Positions 7,995 through 14,963 of a DNA stretch of 64,000 bases are shown here, piece after piece. The notes beneath the pieces were generated by a model. It saw only the letters and a program-made list of their open reading frames with translations. It searched no databases and was not told the DNA's origin. This DNA is from OLB11 sp041392835. Its GTDB lineage: Bacteria; Bacteroidota; Bacteroidia; Chitinophagales; Chitinophagaceae. The number at the start of each line of letters is the position of its first letter. Position 1 is the first letter of the stretch. The translations under genes were made by a program, and so were the position numbers. Location: contig JAWKLF010000001.1 of assembly GCA_041392835.1 (NCBI GenBank), forward strand, positions 372,001 through 436,000. Reading direction: 5' to 3'.

Positions 7995-9818
7995 ATGCCT
8001 GATATTATTGAATTACTGCCCGATAGCCTTGCCAACCAAATTGCTGCTGGCGAGGTTATTCAAAGACCAGCAAGCGCAGTAAAGGAAATGCTAGAGAACG
8101 CTATAGATGCTGGAGGTACACAAATACACCTTATTATAAGAGATGCAGGCAAAGAGCTGATTCAGGTTATAGACAATGGCAAAGGCATGAGCCCTAGCGA
8201 TGCTCGATTGTGTTTTGAACGACATGCCACATCTAAAATCAAAACCATAGAAGACCTTTTTCAAATACGAACTATGGGCTTTAGAGGAGAGGCCTTGGCT
8301 AGCATAGCCGCAGTGGCTCAGGTAGAGTTAAAAACCAAAACAGCCAATGATGAGGTAGGCACCCTTATCATAATAGACAATAGTGTGGTCAAAAGCCAGT
8401 CGCCGTGCCAAGCCAATACGGGTACCAGTCTATCAGTAAAAAATCTATTTTTTAATGTGCCTGCACGCCGAAATTTTTTAAAATCCAATACTACCGAAAC
8501 TAGACACATCATAGACGAATTTACTCGTGTTGCTATGGCTTATCCTAATATAGCATTTCGATTTACGAATAATAATACAGAAATTTTTCACTTAGAAGCA
8601 GGAAATCTAAAGCAACGCATCGTGGGTCTTTTGGGTAAAAACTTAGATGCCAAATTGGTGCCTATAGAAGAAGCAACCGAAATTGTAAATATTAGTGGTT
8701 TTGTAGCCACACCCGATTCGAGTTCTAAAACAAGAAGTTTGCAATATTTTTTTGTCAATGGTCGTTTTATTAAAAGCCCTTATTTAAACCACGCTGTTGC
8801 CAATGCATATCAACATCTTATAGCCAAAGATGAGCATCCGGGTTTTGTATTATTTATAGATATAGACCCCAAACGCATAGACATCAACGTGCATCCTACT
8901 AAGCAAGAAATAAAATTTGATGACGAAAAAATAGTGTATTCCTTTGTCAATGCTGCTACTAAACATGCTTTGAGTAAATTTAGCATTGCGCCAAGTATTG
9001 ACTTTACACTGCATCCCGAAATCGAAAAACTACAAGCCATATCACAACCCTTTACTGAAAATAAAAAACAACATACTCAAAATGATTTTTTATTTCAATC
9101 TTTTACCGAAAAGGGCAAAGCTCATTTTTTAGATCGAAATCCAAAACATCAAAACTGGAAAGAACTCTATAAAATTCAAGATGCTTTTACCTTACAGCAT
9201 GAAGGACAATCGGAACAAGAAAAAGAACAAGAGCAACTTATAAAAACAACTCACGAAGAACAATTTATTCAAATAAATAACGCTTATATATTAGTTACCA
9301 CAAGCAATGGTTTTATGCTTTTGGATCAGTTTTTGGCGCATCAGCGCGTATTGTTTGACAGTTATATGCTTAGTAGTAAAAACCCTATAACAAGTCAACA
9401 TTTAATGATTCCAATTTCAATAGAACTATTGCCTTCAGATGCTGTGTTATTTGCCGATTTACTACCTGATTTAGTGCCTTTGGGTTATAATATTGAGCAT
9501 TTCGGTCAACAATCTTTCATTATACAAGGCCTACCAGCCGACATACCTCAAGGTCAGGAAAAACAAAATATAGAGGCCATTATAGAGGCCGTAAAACACG
9601 AAAAAACAGAATTGCGCTCTAACAAAAGAGACCTTTTGTATAAAACCATTGCCTCTAAAAAAGCAATTTTTCATGGCAAAAAATTAAAAGTGGAAGAAAT
9701 GCAAGAGCTGTTTTCTAAATTGTTTCAAACTACTCAACCACTTATAGCTCCCAATGGAAAAAAAATAGGTAAAAAACTGACTATTCAAGATATAGCCGTA
9801 CTCATACAACATGCCTAA
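7995..9818 (+). CDS. mutL: DNA mismatch repair protein MutL
   Basis: A 607-residue GHKL ATPase. The N-terminal motifs are intact: IAAGEVIQRPASAVKEMLENAIDAG, VIDNGKGM, the TMGFRGEALASIAAV lid and GTSLSVKNLFFNVPARR. The C-terminal dimerisation domain (about 415-600) follows a charged linker. In endonuclease-type MutL this domain carries DQHA-x2-E-x4-E. Here the equivalent is DQFLAHQRVLFD, and the later Cys/His metal motif reads APNGKK, so no nuclease site is recognisable. The 3' end overlaps the next gene by 8 bp. Identity is firm. The non-endonucleolytic C-terminus is read from the sequence and may be common in this phylum. Confidence 0.95.
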   Translation: MPDIIELLPDSLANQIAAGEVIQRPASAVKEMLENAIDAGGTQIHLIIRDAGKELIQVIDNGKGMSPSDARLCFERHATSKIKTIEDLFQIRTMGFRGEALASIAAVAQVELKTKTANDEVGTLIIIDNSVVKSQSPCQANTGTSLSVKNLFFNVPARRNFLKSNTTETRHIIDEFTRVAMAYPNIAFRFTNNNTEIFHLEAGNLKQRIVGLLGKNLDAKLVPIEEATEIVNISGFVATPDSSSKTRSLQYFFVNGRFIKSPYLNHAVANAYQHLIAKDEHPGFVLFIDIDPKRIDINVHPTKQEIKFDDEKIVYSFVNAATKHALSKFSIAPSIDFTLHPEIEKLQAISQPFTENKKQHTQNDFLFQSFTEKGKAHFLDRNPKHQNWKELYKIQDAFTLQHEGQSEQEKEQEQLIKTTHEEQFIQINNAYILVTTSNGFMLLDQFLAHQRVLFDSYMLSSKNPITSQHLMIPISIELLPSDAVLFADLLPDLVPLGYNIEHFGQQSFIIQGLPADIPQGQEKQNIEAIIEAVKHEKTELRSNKRDLLYKTIASKKAIFHGKKLKVEEMQELFSKLFQTTQPLIAPNGKKIGKKLTIQDIAVLIQHA

Positions 9819-10773
9819 ACTTACCTTATGTTTGCTTTTATGGATTCTTATGTTTGCTGCTTGCAAAAAAGAAAAAATTACATTCCTAATCCAAGATTTT
9901 TCTCTTTCAAATCAAGAGCCTTTACGAAAAATTGCACGGTTGGGCAACAAAGCATTTATAGCTGGTGGAAATCGATGGGACAAGGCCAGCTTATATACCT
10001 ATAGCTCTGATGAGGGTTTACACGAAATAGATTTGAGCTTTTCTAATTTTCAATCTGGTTTGTATGGTATAGTAGCCAAAGAAAACTATATATTGGCTGT
10101 GGGGTATAATGGCATACTGGTTAATAGTACAGACAGTGGGCTGCATTGGCATGTGGGTCAGCAAAAAGATGCTAAAGAATTTCAAAGTGTAGCTATAAAA
10201 CAAGACTCCGTGATAATAATTGGCGGCATTAGTTTTAGTAAAGGCTATGCTACCACACTAAGCAAAACCCACTTTGAACCATGGGACAAAACGCTTACAA
10301 GCTATCGCTTTGAACTAAGCGATATAGAAATGCTCACCAATGAAGTGGGCTATATAAGTGGCTATGGAGCACTCTTAAAAACGACTAATGGAGGTTTAAA
10401 CTGGGAATTTACAAGTGCCCAAGGCGATTTTTTTAAGGCTATGGCCTGGGAAAATGAAAATCAAGGTGTGTGTGTTGGCAACCACGGTAGTATATTAAAA
10501 ACCAATAATGGCGGACAAACCTGGGATTGTATTCGAAATGGCAATAGCCTAACCAAAGCATCTTTGAGTTTTAAAGATGTATGTTATAATGGACACAATA
10601 CGTATATAGCAGTGGGCGAAAAAGGTTTAGTGTATTTGTCGGAAGATAATGGACAACACTGGAAAGAAATAAGCCCTTTTACAACACAAATGCTCAATGG
10701 CGTAGCCATGCTATCCGAAAAAGAAGGCATCATAGTAGGCGAAGAGGGAGGGCTTTTTGTATTTACTTTCTAA
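9811..10773 (+). CDS. Lipoprotein with Ycf48/BNR-type beta-propeller
   Basis: A 320-residue protein with a lipoprotein signal peptide (LLLWILMFAAC, lipidated Cys about residue 18). Repeated blades end in Asp-box-like motifs: STDSGLHWHV, TTNGGLNWEF, TNNGGQTWDC and SEDNGQHWKE. These match the Ycf48/photosystem-stability-factor-like and sialidase-type propeller families. No catalytic residues are recognisable, so a binding or scaffolding role at the cell envelope is most likely. It begins within the last codons of mutL and was presumably cotranscribed with it. Its 3' end overlaps the convergent NlpC/P60 gene by 11 bp. Confidence 0.72.
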   Translation: MPKLTLCLLLWILMFAACKKEKITFLIQDFSLSNQEPLRKIARLGNKAFIAGGNRWDKASLYTYSSDEGLHEIDLSFSNFQSGLYGIVAKENYILAVGYNGILVNSTDSGLHWHVGQQKDAKEFQSVAIKQDSVIIIGGISFSKGYATTLSKTHFEPWDKTLTSYRFELSDIEMLTNEVGYISGYGALLKTTNGGLNWEFTSAQGDFFKAMAWENENQGVCVGNHGSILKTNNGGQTWDCIRNGNSLTKASLSFKDVCYNGHNTYIAVGEKGLVYLSEDNGQHWKEISPFTTQMLNGVAMLSEKEGIIVGEEGGLFVFTF

Positions 10774-11284
10774 GTACTCTTCCGTACTTTTTTATTCGTT
10801 GTGTGTAATAGGGTATTAGCAAAGAACTTTCAATGACTCCTTTGGAGCTAGAAGCATGTATAAATATATTGGCTCCCAGATACAAACCCACATGCGAAAT
10901 TTGATTATGATTGATAGCAAAAAAAATAAGATCGCCTGGTAATAACTGATTCTGATTAATAGCTACACTATACTGAGCTTGAGCCTGAGTAGTACGTGGC
11001 AAATTTATTTGTAATGCCGTTTCATAAATTTTGCAGACCAATGCAGAACAATCTATGCCCTGGCGACTAGTACCTCCATATTTATACGGAACGCCTATCC
11101 ATGTGCTGCTAACCTGAGCTATACGCAAAGAATCTTGTTTTATAATCGCTATTTGATTGATTTTGCTTGTTTTTTTGCTTGCACAAGAAGCCAACATAAA
11201 TAACAAAATAAGTACATGAAGTAAGCTTACATCGCTAAGCGTTAAATACCTATAAATGCCAAGCCGTTTAATCGTGGAGTGCAT
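10763..11284 (-). CDS. NlpC/P60 (C40) family peptidoglycan endopeptidase lipoprotein
   Basis: A 173-residue protein that would cut the D-Glu to diamino-acid bond in peptidoglycan stem peptides. The hydrophobic N-terminus ends in a lipobox-like MLASC, so it is probably a lipoprotein. The catalytic domain (about 55-170) shows the Cys block RQGIDCSALV, the His block ISHVGLYLG and the downstream polar residue HASSSKGV. It lies alone on the minus strand, convergent with the propeller lipoprotein and divergent from the FKBP gene. The start at 11284 gives an unusually long stretch before the hydrophobic core, so a later start is possible. Confidence 0.85.
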   Translation of the reverse strand: MHSTIKRLGIYRYLTLSDVSLLHVLILLFMLASCASKKTSKINQIAIIKQDSLRIAQVSSTWIGVPYKYGGTSRQGIDCSALVCKIYETALQINLPRTTQAQAQYSVAINQNQLLPGDLIFFAINHNQISHVGLYLGANIFIHASSSKGVIESSLLIPYYTQRIKKYGRVLRK

Positions 11285-11319
11285 ATTATCCTTTTACTTT
11301 GCAATTAAATATAAAGAGT

Positions 11320-11751
11320 ATGAATCTTTTTGAAAAGCTTTCTAAACAAAAAGAAGAAAAGCTAAGTGCAAATTTAGAAGCCGGAATGGCATTTTTGGCC
11401 GAAAATCAATTGCGAGAAGAAGTTTTTAGCTTGCCTAGTGGTCTTCAGTACGAAGTACTAAGTATGGGAAATGGTCCAAAACCTACGCCTAATGACCATG
11501 TTACATGTCATTATCATGGTACTTTGATAGATGGCCGTGTATTTGATAGCTCAGTAAAAAGAAATCAACCTGCCACATTTCCGTTGAACCGAGTTATTTC
11601 GGGTTGGACAGAGGCTCTACAGCTTATGCCTACAGGCAGCAAGTGGCGTTTGTATTTGCCACCACACTTGGCTTATGGCGAGCAACAAGCAGGCCCATTA
11701 ATACAACCCAATAGCACCTTAATTTTTGAAGTAGAATTATTGGGATTTTAA
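11320..11751 (+). CDS. FKBP-type peptidyl-prolyl cis-trans isomerase
   Basis: A 143-residue enzyme that speeds proline isomerisation during protein folding. The N-terminal helix (about 1-40, FEKLSKQKEEKL) resembles the FkpA/FklB dimerisation arm. The FKBP domain shows VTCHYHGTLIDGRVFDSS, the VISGWTEALQLMPTGSKW block and LAYGEQQAGPLIQPNSTLIFEVELL. There is no signal peptide, so it is cytoplasmic. The ATG at 11320 is chosen over an in-frame TTG seven codons upstream because it gives the normal N-terminus of the family. Confidence 0.87.
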   Translation: MNLFEKLSKQKEEKLSANLEAGMAFLAENQLREEVFSLPSGLQYEVLSMGNGPKPTPNDHVTCHYHGTLIDGRVFDSSVKRNQPATFPLNRVISGWTEALQLMPTGSKWRLYLPPHLAYGEQQAGPLIQPNSTLIFEVELLGF

Positions 11752-11782
11752 AAAATTATCCTCTATTTTCGCAAACCAAATT

Positions 11783-11803
11783 CTTATAAAGCCACTTTAT
11801 AAG
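11783..11803. repeat. Perfect 9-bp inverted repeat upstream of tRNA-Ser
   Basis: CTTATAAAG and CTTTATAAG separated by CCA. It sits 5 bp before a TATATTTG box at 11808-11815. It could be an operator, or a weak bidirectional stem at the end of the FKBP transcript, although no T-tract follows. Confidence 0.4.
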
Positions 11804-11807
11804 TCCT

Positions 11808-11815
11808 TATATTTG
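11808..11815 (+). promoter_or_regulatory. -7 promoter element TATATTTG, possible tRNA-Ser promoter
   Basis: An exact TAnnTTTG match about 88 nt upstream of tRNA-Ser, with no coding sequence between. It would give a tRNA precursor with a leader of about 80 nt. Confidence 0.35.
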
Positions 11816-11902
11816 TGGTATCAAGTCTTTAAATTAAAAAAAAGTTCTTTTCTATAGTCTGACAAAGACATAAAAGTTTTCAAAATAATAAAATTTGAAA
11901 AC

Positions 11903-11994
11903 GGTGAGGTGGATGAGTGGCTGAAATCACCGGTTTGCTAAACCGACGTACGGGTCAAACCGTACCGGGGGTTCGAATCCCCCCCTCACCGCCA
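11903..11994 (+). tRNA. tRNA-Ser (anticodon GCT)
   Basis: A class II tRNA with a long variable arm. The acceptor stem GGTGAGG (11903-11909) pairs with CCTCACC (11984-11990). The discriminator G is at 11991 and an encoded CCA at 11992-11994. The anticodon loop TTGCTAA gives GCT, reading AGC/AGU serine codons. The T-arm reads GTTCGAATC. The long variable arm (TACGGGTCAAACCGTA) forms its own hairpin. Confidence 0.95.
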
Positions 11995-12053
11995 CTTTGG
12001 CTTTTCTTTGTTTTGCTAAGAACTTTTGGTTTACAAAAAACAATTACTATTAC

Positions 12054-12398
12054 ATGTTTGATTTTGAAAAATTGGATGTTTATCAAGAGGCTAAAAAGTT
12101 GAATAAAGATGTTTTGACGTATCTTTTTACAAATACAATTGATAGCTATATACAAGAGCAATGGAAAAGAGCCACTATGAGTATGATGCTCCATCTGGCC
12201 GAAGGCACTGGAAGAATGCCGAATAATGAAAAGAAGCATTTTTACACAATTAGCAGATCTTCAGTTTTTGAATGTGTAGCAATAATGGATATTTTGATGG
12301 GTTTAGGACAATTAGACCAAGCACACTATGATACATTTTATGCTGGATACGAAAAAATATCTAAGATGATGTTAGGAATGTTTAGAAATGTAACGTAA
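12054..12398 (+). CDS. Four-helix bundle protein (23S rRNA intervening-sequence/S23 family)
   Basis: A 114-residue all-helical protein starting FDFEKLDVYQEAKKL, with the conserved ATMSMMLHLAEGTGR and SVFECVAIMDIL helices. These are hallmarks of the IVP/S23 (Avd-like) four-helix family. Members are found inside rRNA intervening sequences and at tRNA or other hot spots in this phylum; their biochemical role is not settled. The ATG at 12054 is preferred to an upstream in-frame TTG, which lies only 3 nt past the tRNA-Ser 3' end. It is placed exactly between two tRNA genes, in line with a mobile or hot-spot habit. Confidence 0.78.
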   Translation: MFDFEKLDVYQEAKKLNKDVLTYLFTNTIDSYIQEQWKRATMSMMLHLAEGTGRMPNNEKKHFYTISRSSVFECVAIMDILMGLGQLDQAHYDTFYAGYEKISKMMLGMFRNVT

Positions 12399-12410
12399 TA
12401 TTGCAACCCT

Positions 12411-12437
12411 TTGTTAAGGAAAATATTGACTTAACAA
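12411..12437. repeat. 8-bp inverted repeat before tRNA-Pro
   Basis: TTGTTAAG (12411-12418) and CTTAACAA (12430-12437) with an 11-nt spacer, between the four-helix gene and tRNA-Pro. It may belong to the tRNA promoter region or end the upstream transcript. No T-tract is present. Confidence 0.4.
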
Positions 12438-12450
12438 GACCATAAACAAA

Positions 12451-12524
12451 CGGGAGGTAGTTCAGCTCGGTAGAATACTTGGTTTGGGACCAAGGGGTCG
12501 CAGGTTCGAATCCTGTCCTCCCGA
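12451..12524 (+). tRNA. tRNA-Pro (anticodon TGG)
   Basis: 74 nt. The acceptor stem CGGGAGG (12451-12457) pairs with CCTCCCG (12517-12523), and the discriminator A is at 12524. The anticodon stem-loop CTTGG-TTTGGGA-CCAAG gives TGG. The T-arm reads GGTTCGAATCC. CCA is not encoded. The 3' half of this gene is repeated exactly at 12848-12879. Confidence 0.95.
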
Positions 12525-12526
12525 CT
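12495..12526 (+). repeat. Direct repeat copy 1 (att-like), inside tRNA-Pro 3' half
   Basis: A 32-nt sequence from GGGTCGCAGG to CCTCCCGACT covering the variable loop, T-arm and 3' acceptor strand of tRNA-Pro. It is identical to 12848-12879. The pair brackets the GIY-YIG gene in the way attL/attR bracket elements integrated at tRNA 3' ends. Confidence 0.8.
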
Positions 12527-12527
12527 T

Positions 12528-12563
12528 AAGCCACATTAGAAATAGTGTGGCTTTGTTGTTTTT
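12528..12563 (+). terminator. Rho-independent terminator after tRNA-Pro
   Basis: Stem AAGCCACA (12528-12535) and TGTGGCTT (12546-12553) with a 10-nt loop, followed by TGTTGTTTTT. It starts 4 nt after the tRNA 3' end. Confidence 0.75.
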
Positions 12564-12578
12564 AAAAAAGGATAAAAT

Positions 12579-12824
12579 ATGTTTATAGTTTACATTTTAT
12601 TTTCAGAAAGCACACAAAAATATTATACTGGTCAAACACAAAATTTAGATAATAGATTAAGTGAGCATAACTCGGGCGAAACAAAATCTATTAAATATGG
12701 AATACCTTGGAAATTAGTTTGGTATCAAAAAGAAGAAACAAGAGCGAATGCCGTTCGATTAGAAAAAAAAATAAAAATGTATGGTGCTAAGCGTTTTTTA
12801 TTTAACCAAAATGCTGCTCGGTAA
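12579..12824 (+). CDS. GIY-YIG nuclease superfamily protein
   Basis: An 81-residue single-domain protein. The GIY-YIG pattern is visible as FIVYILFSES followed by KYYTGQTQNL, then RLSEHNSGETKSIKYG with the conserved Arg-x3-His, and the catalytic-type Glu region AVRLEKKIKMYGAKRF. This matches the small UPF0213/COG2827 group, whose cellular role is poorly known. It lies between two exact copies of the tRNA-Pro 3' end, so it may be the cargo or the nuclease of a minimal integrated element. ATG 12579 is the first start after the tRNA terminator. Confidence 0.85.
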   Translation: MFIVYILFSESTQKYYTGQTQNLDNRLSEHNSGETKSIKYGIPWKLVWYQKEETRANAVRLEKKIKMYGAKRFLFNQNAAR

Positions 12825-12829
12825 AATAT

Positions 12830-12846
12830 CCTGACTTGCGGTCAGG
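12830..12846 (+). repeat. Small hairpin before the second tRNA-Pro repeat
   Basis: CCTGAC and GTCAGG with a TTGCG loop, immediately after the GIY-YIG stop codon and 1 bp before the second 32-nt repeat. No T-tract follows. It may mark the right end of the inserted unit. Confidence 0.5.
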
Positions 12847-12847
12847 A

Positions 12848-12879
12848 GGGTCGCAGGTTCGAATCCTGTCCTCCCGACT
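12848..12879 (+). repeat. Direct repeat copy 2: isolated tRNA-Pro 3' end
   Basis: An exact copy of 12495-12526 (T-arm and 3' acceptor strand of tRNA-Pro) with no matching 5' half in front of it. It is followed by its own terminator. It is either the displaced original end of the tRNA gene after integration of an element, or the relic of a second, deleted tRNA-Pro. Confidence 0.8.
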
Positions 12880-12883
12880 AAAG

Positions 12884-12915
12884 CAGGGTAATCAGCAATG
12901 GTTATCCTGTTTTTT
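12884..12915 (+). terminator. Rho-independent terminator after the tRNA-Pro remnant
   Basis: A 10-bp stem CAGGGTAATC (12884-12893) and GGTTATCCTG (12900-12909), with two G-U pairs and an AGCAAT loop, followed by TTTTTT. It stands 4 nt after the orphan tRNA 3' end, the same geometry as the terminator of the intact tRNA-Pro. Confidence 0.8.
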
Positions 12916-13007
12916 ATGCCCTAAAGCTGTTACTTGTGATAGAAATCACTATTGGGGGAGTTAAATGAATAAAAATATTGGTATCTTTTCTTTTTTAGCT
13001 TACCAAT

Positions 13008-13032
13008 AAAAGTTCTCATTTTGAGAACTTTT
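13008..13032. promoter_or_regulatory. Perfect palindrome, probable HigA operator
   Basis: AAAAGTTCTCA (13008-13018) and its exact complement TGAGAACTTTT (13022-13032) around a TTT centre. It lies immediately upstream of a TATCTTTG box and 20 bp before higB. A palindrome over the promoter of a toxin-antitoxin pair is the expected autoregulatory site for the antitoxin. Confidence 0.7.
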
Positions 13033-13035
13033 CTA

Positions 13036-13043
13036 TATCTTTG
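13036..13043 (+). promoter_or_regulatory. -7 promoter element TATCTTTG for higBA
   Basis: An exact TAnnTTTG match, 9 nt before the higB ATG at 13053 and 3 bp after the 25-bp palindrome. Confidence 0.6.
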
Positions 13044-13052
13044 ATTTAAGAA

Positions 13053-13385
13053 ATGAAGGTACACTTAATAAAAAAGCAAAGTATTGAAGAATATGCAACT
13101 CAAAACTCAATGAGTAGAGTTCCATTTTCTGAATGGCTAACTAAAGTAAAGTATGCTGATTGGAATAACCCTATGGATATTCTTAATACTTTTCCTAGTG
13201 CAGATTTATTAGGTGATGGTTCTGAAAGAGTAATATTTGATATTGGTGGTAATAATTACAGACTAATTGGGAAATATTTTTTTGGGAACAAACAAGTGCA
13301 TTTATTCATTTGTTGGATAGGAACTCATGCAGAGTATGACAAAATTTGTAAAGACAGCAAACAATACACAATCAACATATTTTAA
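13053..13385 (+). CDS. higB: HigB-family type II toxin (mRNA interferase)
   Basis: A 110-residue protein of the HigB toxin family (RelE-like fold), which cleaves mRNA during translation. The family's C-terminal block RVIFDIGGNNYRLIGKYFF...FICWIGTHAEYDKI is well conserved. The toxin comes first and the antitoxin second, the usual higBA order, with an 11-bp gap. The palindrome at 13008-13032 is the likely target of the HigA partner. The pair sits in an accessory stretch beside the disrupted tRNA-Pro region. Confidence 0.88.
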   Translation: MKVHLIKKQSIEEYATQNSMSRVPFSEWLTKVKYADWNNPMDILNTFPSADLLGDGSERVIFDIGGNNYRLIGKYFFGNKQVHLFICWIGTHAEYDKICKDSKQYTINIF

Positions 13386-13396
13386 AATAAATAATC

Positions 13397-13843
13397 ATGA
13401 CAGCATTACAATATAAAATTATCAAATCCAAAAGTCAATACAATAGCTATTGCAAACAATTGGAAGCATTACTTTTAAGTGGTACTAAAAGTAAAGGGAT
13501 TCAAGATGAAATAGAATTACTTACTTTTTTAATAGAAAAGTGGGATAATGAACACAATACTTTTGAAGACTTAGACCCAATACAATTACTACATTCTTTA
13601 ATGGAAGAACACCAACTAAAAGCTAAGGATTTAGTTGAAATTGTAGGTATGAGCAAAGGGTATATTTCAGAGATATTGAGTTATAAAAAAGGCTTATCAA
13701 AAGAAGTGATAAGGGCTTTAGCAACTTACTTTAAAGTTTCACAAGAAAGCTTTAATAGAGAATATTCTTTGAAAGTTGCTGAAAATTCTCATTTTAGAAA
13801 TGCAAGAGTAATGAACACAAAGAAGAAATTGGAATTAGCTTAA
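13397..13843 (+). CDS. higA: HigA-family antitoxin, XRE helix-turn-helix
   Basis: A 148-residue protein. The N-terminal about 60 residues are helical (toxin-binding in the COG5499-type group). A C-terminal helix-turn-helix follows (about 75-130: LLHSLMEEHQLKAKDLVEIVG, then MSKGYISEILSYKKGLS). It would bind and neutralise HigB and repress the operon. It is complete and of the usual length for this branch. It starts 11 bp after the higB stop. Confidence 0.88.
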   Translation: MTALQYKIIKSKSQYNSYCKQLEALLLSGTKSKGIQDEIELLTFLIEKWDNEHNTFEDLDPIQLLHSLMEEHQLKAKDLVEIVGMSKGYISEILSYKKGLSKEVIRALATYFKVSQESFNREYSLKVAENSHFRNARVMNTKKKLELA

Positions 13844-13925
13844 TACTTTATCATAACAATACAACAAATACATATCTAAGCTCCCCATAAACCTATCGCT
13901 TTACTTAAAAGCTGAAGCAAGTGTG

Positions 13926-14018
13926 TAAGCGTTCCTAAATTTCGGCTATTATAAATTATAGAAATTATTTTATAAAAAAAACTCTACTTTTGAGTTGACT
14001 GAAATTTGGAGACGCTTA
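13926..14018. repeat. Imperfect terminal-inverted-repeat unit of 93 bp (possible MITE)
   Basis: Two 20-bp ends match in opposite orientation at 16 of 20 positions. The left end at 13926-13945 begins TAAGCGT and contains AAATTTC; the right end at 13999-14018 contains GAAATTT and ends ACGCTTA. The 53-bp interior is AT-rich and noncoding. No clear target-site duplication was seen at the borders. It could be a miniature element, a relic of insertion-sequence ends, or a long hairpin. Confidence 0.4.
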
Positions 14019-14062
14019 TAATTTGAACATGATTTATGAATAACCCTATTAAATTTTATTAA

Positions 14063-14872
14063 ATGCAAGCCCTTAAGTCTTTTATTAAATACATTTTTCA
14101 GCTAAGTAATATTTTGCCTATAATAGATAAAATTAGTTTTGTAAGAGCCAAGTGGATTAATAAACAAAGTAATAGTCTTTTTAAAGCACAAAACCCAAAT
14201 TTTAAACTACCTTCTGATTATTTTTTATACGAAACATATAGATTGAACTATGAACAGTATAAAGAAGATGGTATAATTACAGCAAAAGAAATTAATTAAT
14301 GGACATCAACGTATTTGAATGAAACAAATAAATTTTTGGAATGGGGCTGTGGAGTTTCACGAATAATTAGACATTTTCCCAATCTAATAAATTCTAATTC
14401 TTCATTATTTGCTTGTGATATAAATGAAAAAATGATACAATGGAACAAAGCAAATATTGAGAATGTTTATTTTGATACAATTGATTATACTCCCCCTACA
14501 CACTACGATAATAACACTTTTGATTTAGTCTATGCCTTATCCGTTTTTACGCACATTGAAAACACACAACAAATAGATTGGATTGATGAAATAGCAAGAA
14601 TATTAAAACCAAATGGAATTTTTCTATTTACAACACACGGCACTCATTTTTATAATAAACTATCAAACACACAGCTAAAAGAGTTGTATGAAAATGGCTC
14701 TTATACTATACCATATATTCAAAAAGGGCACAGGATGATGAGTACATACAATGTAAGTGATGCTTTTAAAAAGAGTTTAAGTTTATATTTTGAAGTGCTT
14801 GAATTTTACGAAGGCAAACTTCATTTAAACAAAGTAGGCGGCCAAGATTTATGGATTGTTAGAAAAAAATAA
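14063..14872 (+). pseudogene. Class I SAM-dependent methyltransferase interrupted by an in-frame TAA
   Basis: Two stretches in the same frame are separated by a TAA at 14297-14299. The first 78 codons give a helical N-terminal region ending in DGIITAKEIN. The next frame-matched stretch continues WTSTYLNETNKFLEWGCG with motif I (EWGCGVSRIIRHF), an acidic strand (FACDINEKMI) and later motifs (DLVYALSVFTHIE, RILKPNGIFLFTTHG). Read through the stop, it is one methyltransferase of about 269 residues. The stop falls between an N-terminal segment and motif I, where related proteins run on without a break. The downstream part has no ATG close by (first possible start TTG 14315). I read it as a nonsense-mutated gene; its former substrate is unknown. 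Confidence 0.72.
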
Positions 14873-14963
14873 AAAAAATGTATCGCTCACTTTTTCCTCC
14901 AAATCATTTCCCCTTTTCCCGTTGTATTTAGCCACTTCATCTCAATAACGTAATTTTTAGTTG

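Noticed and set aside
14297..14299. TAA recoded as a sense codon or programmed readthrough in the methyltransferase
   Set aside because: TAA ends many intact genes in this window and no recoding signal is visible. A nonsense mutation or sequencing error is simpler.
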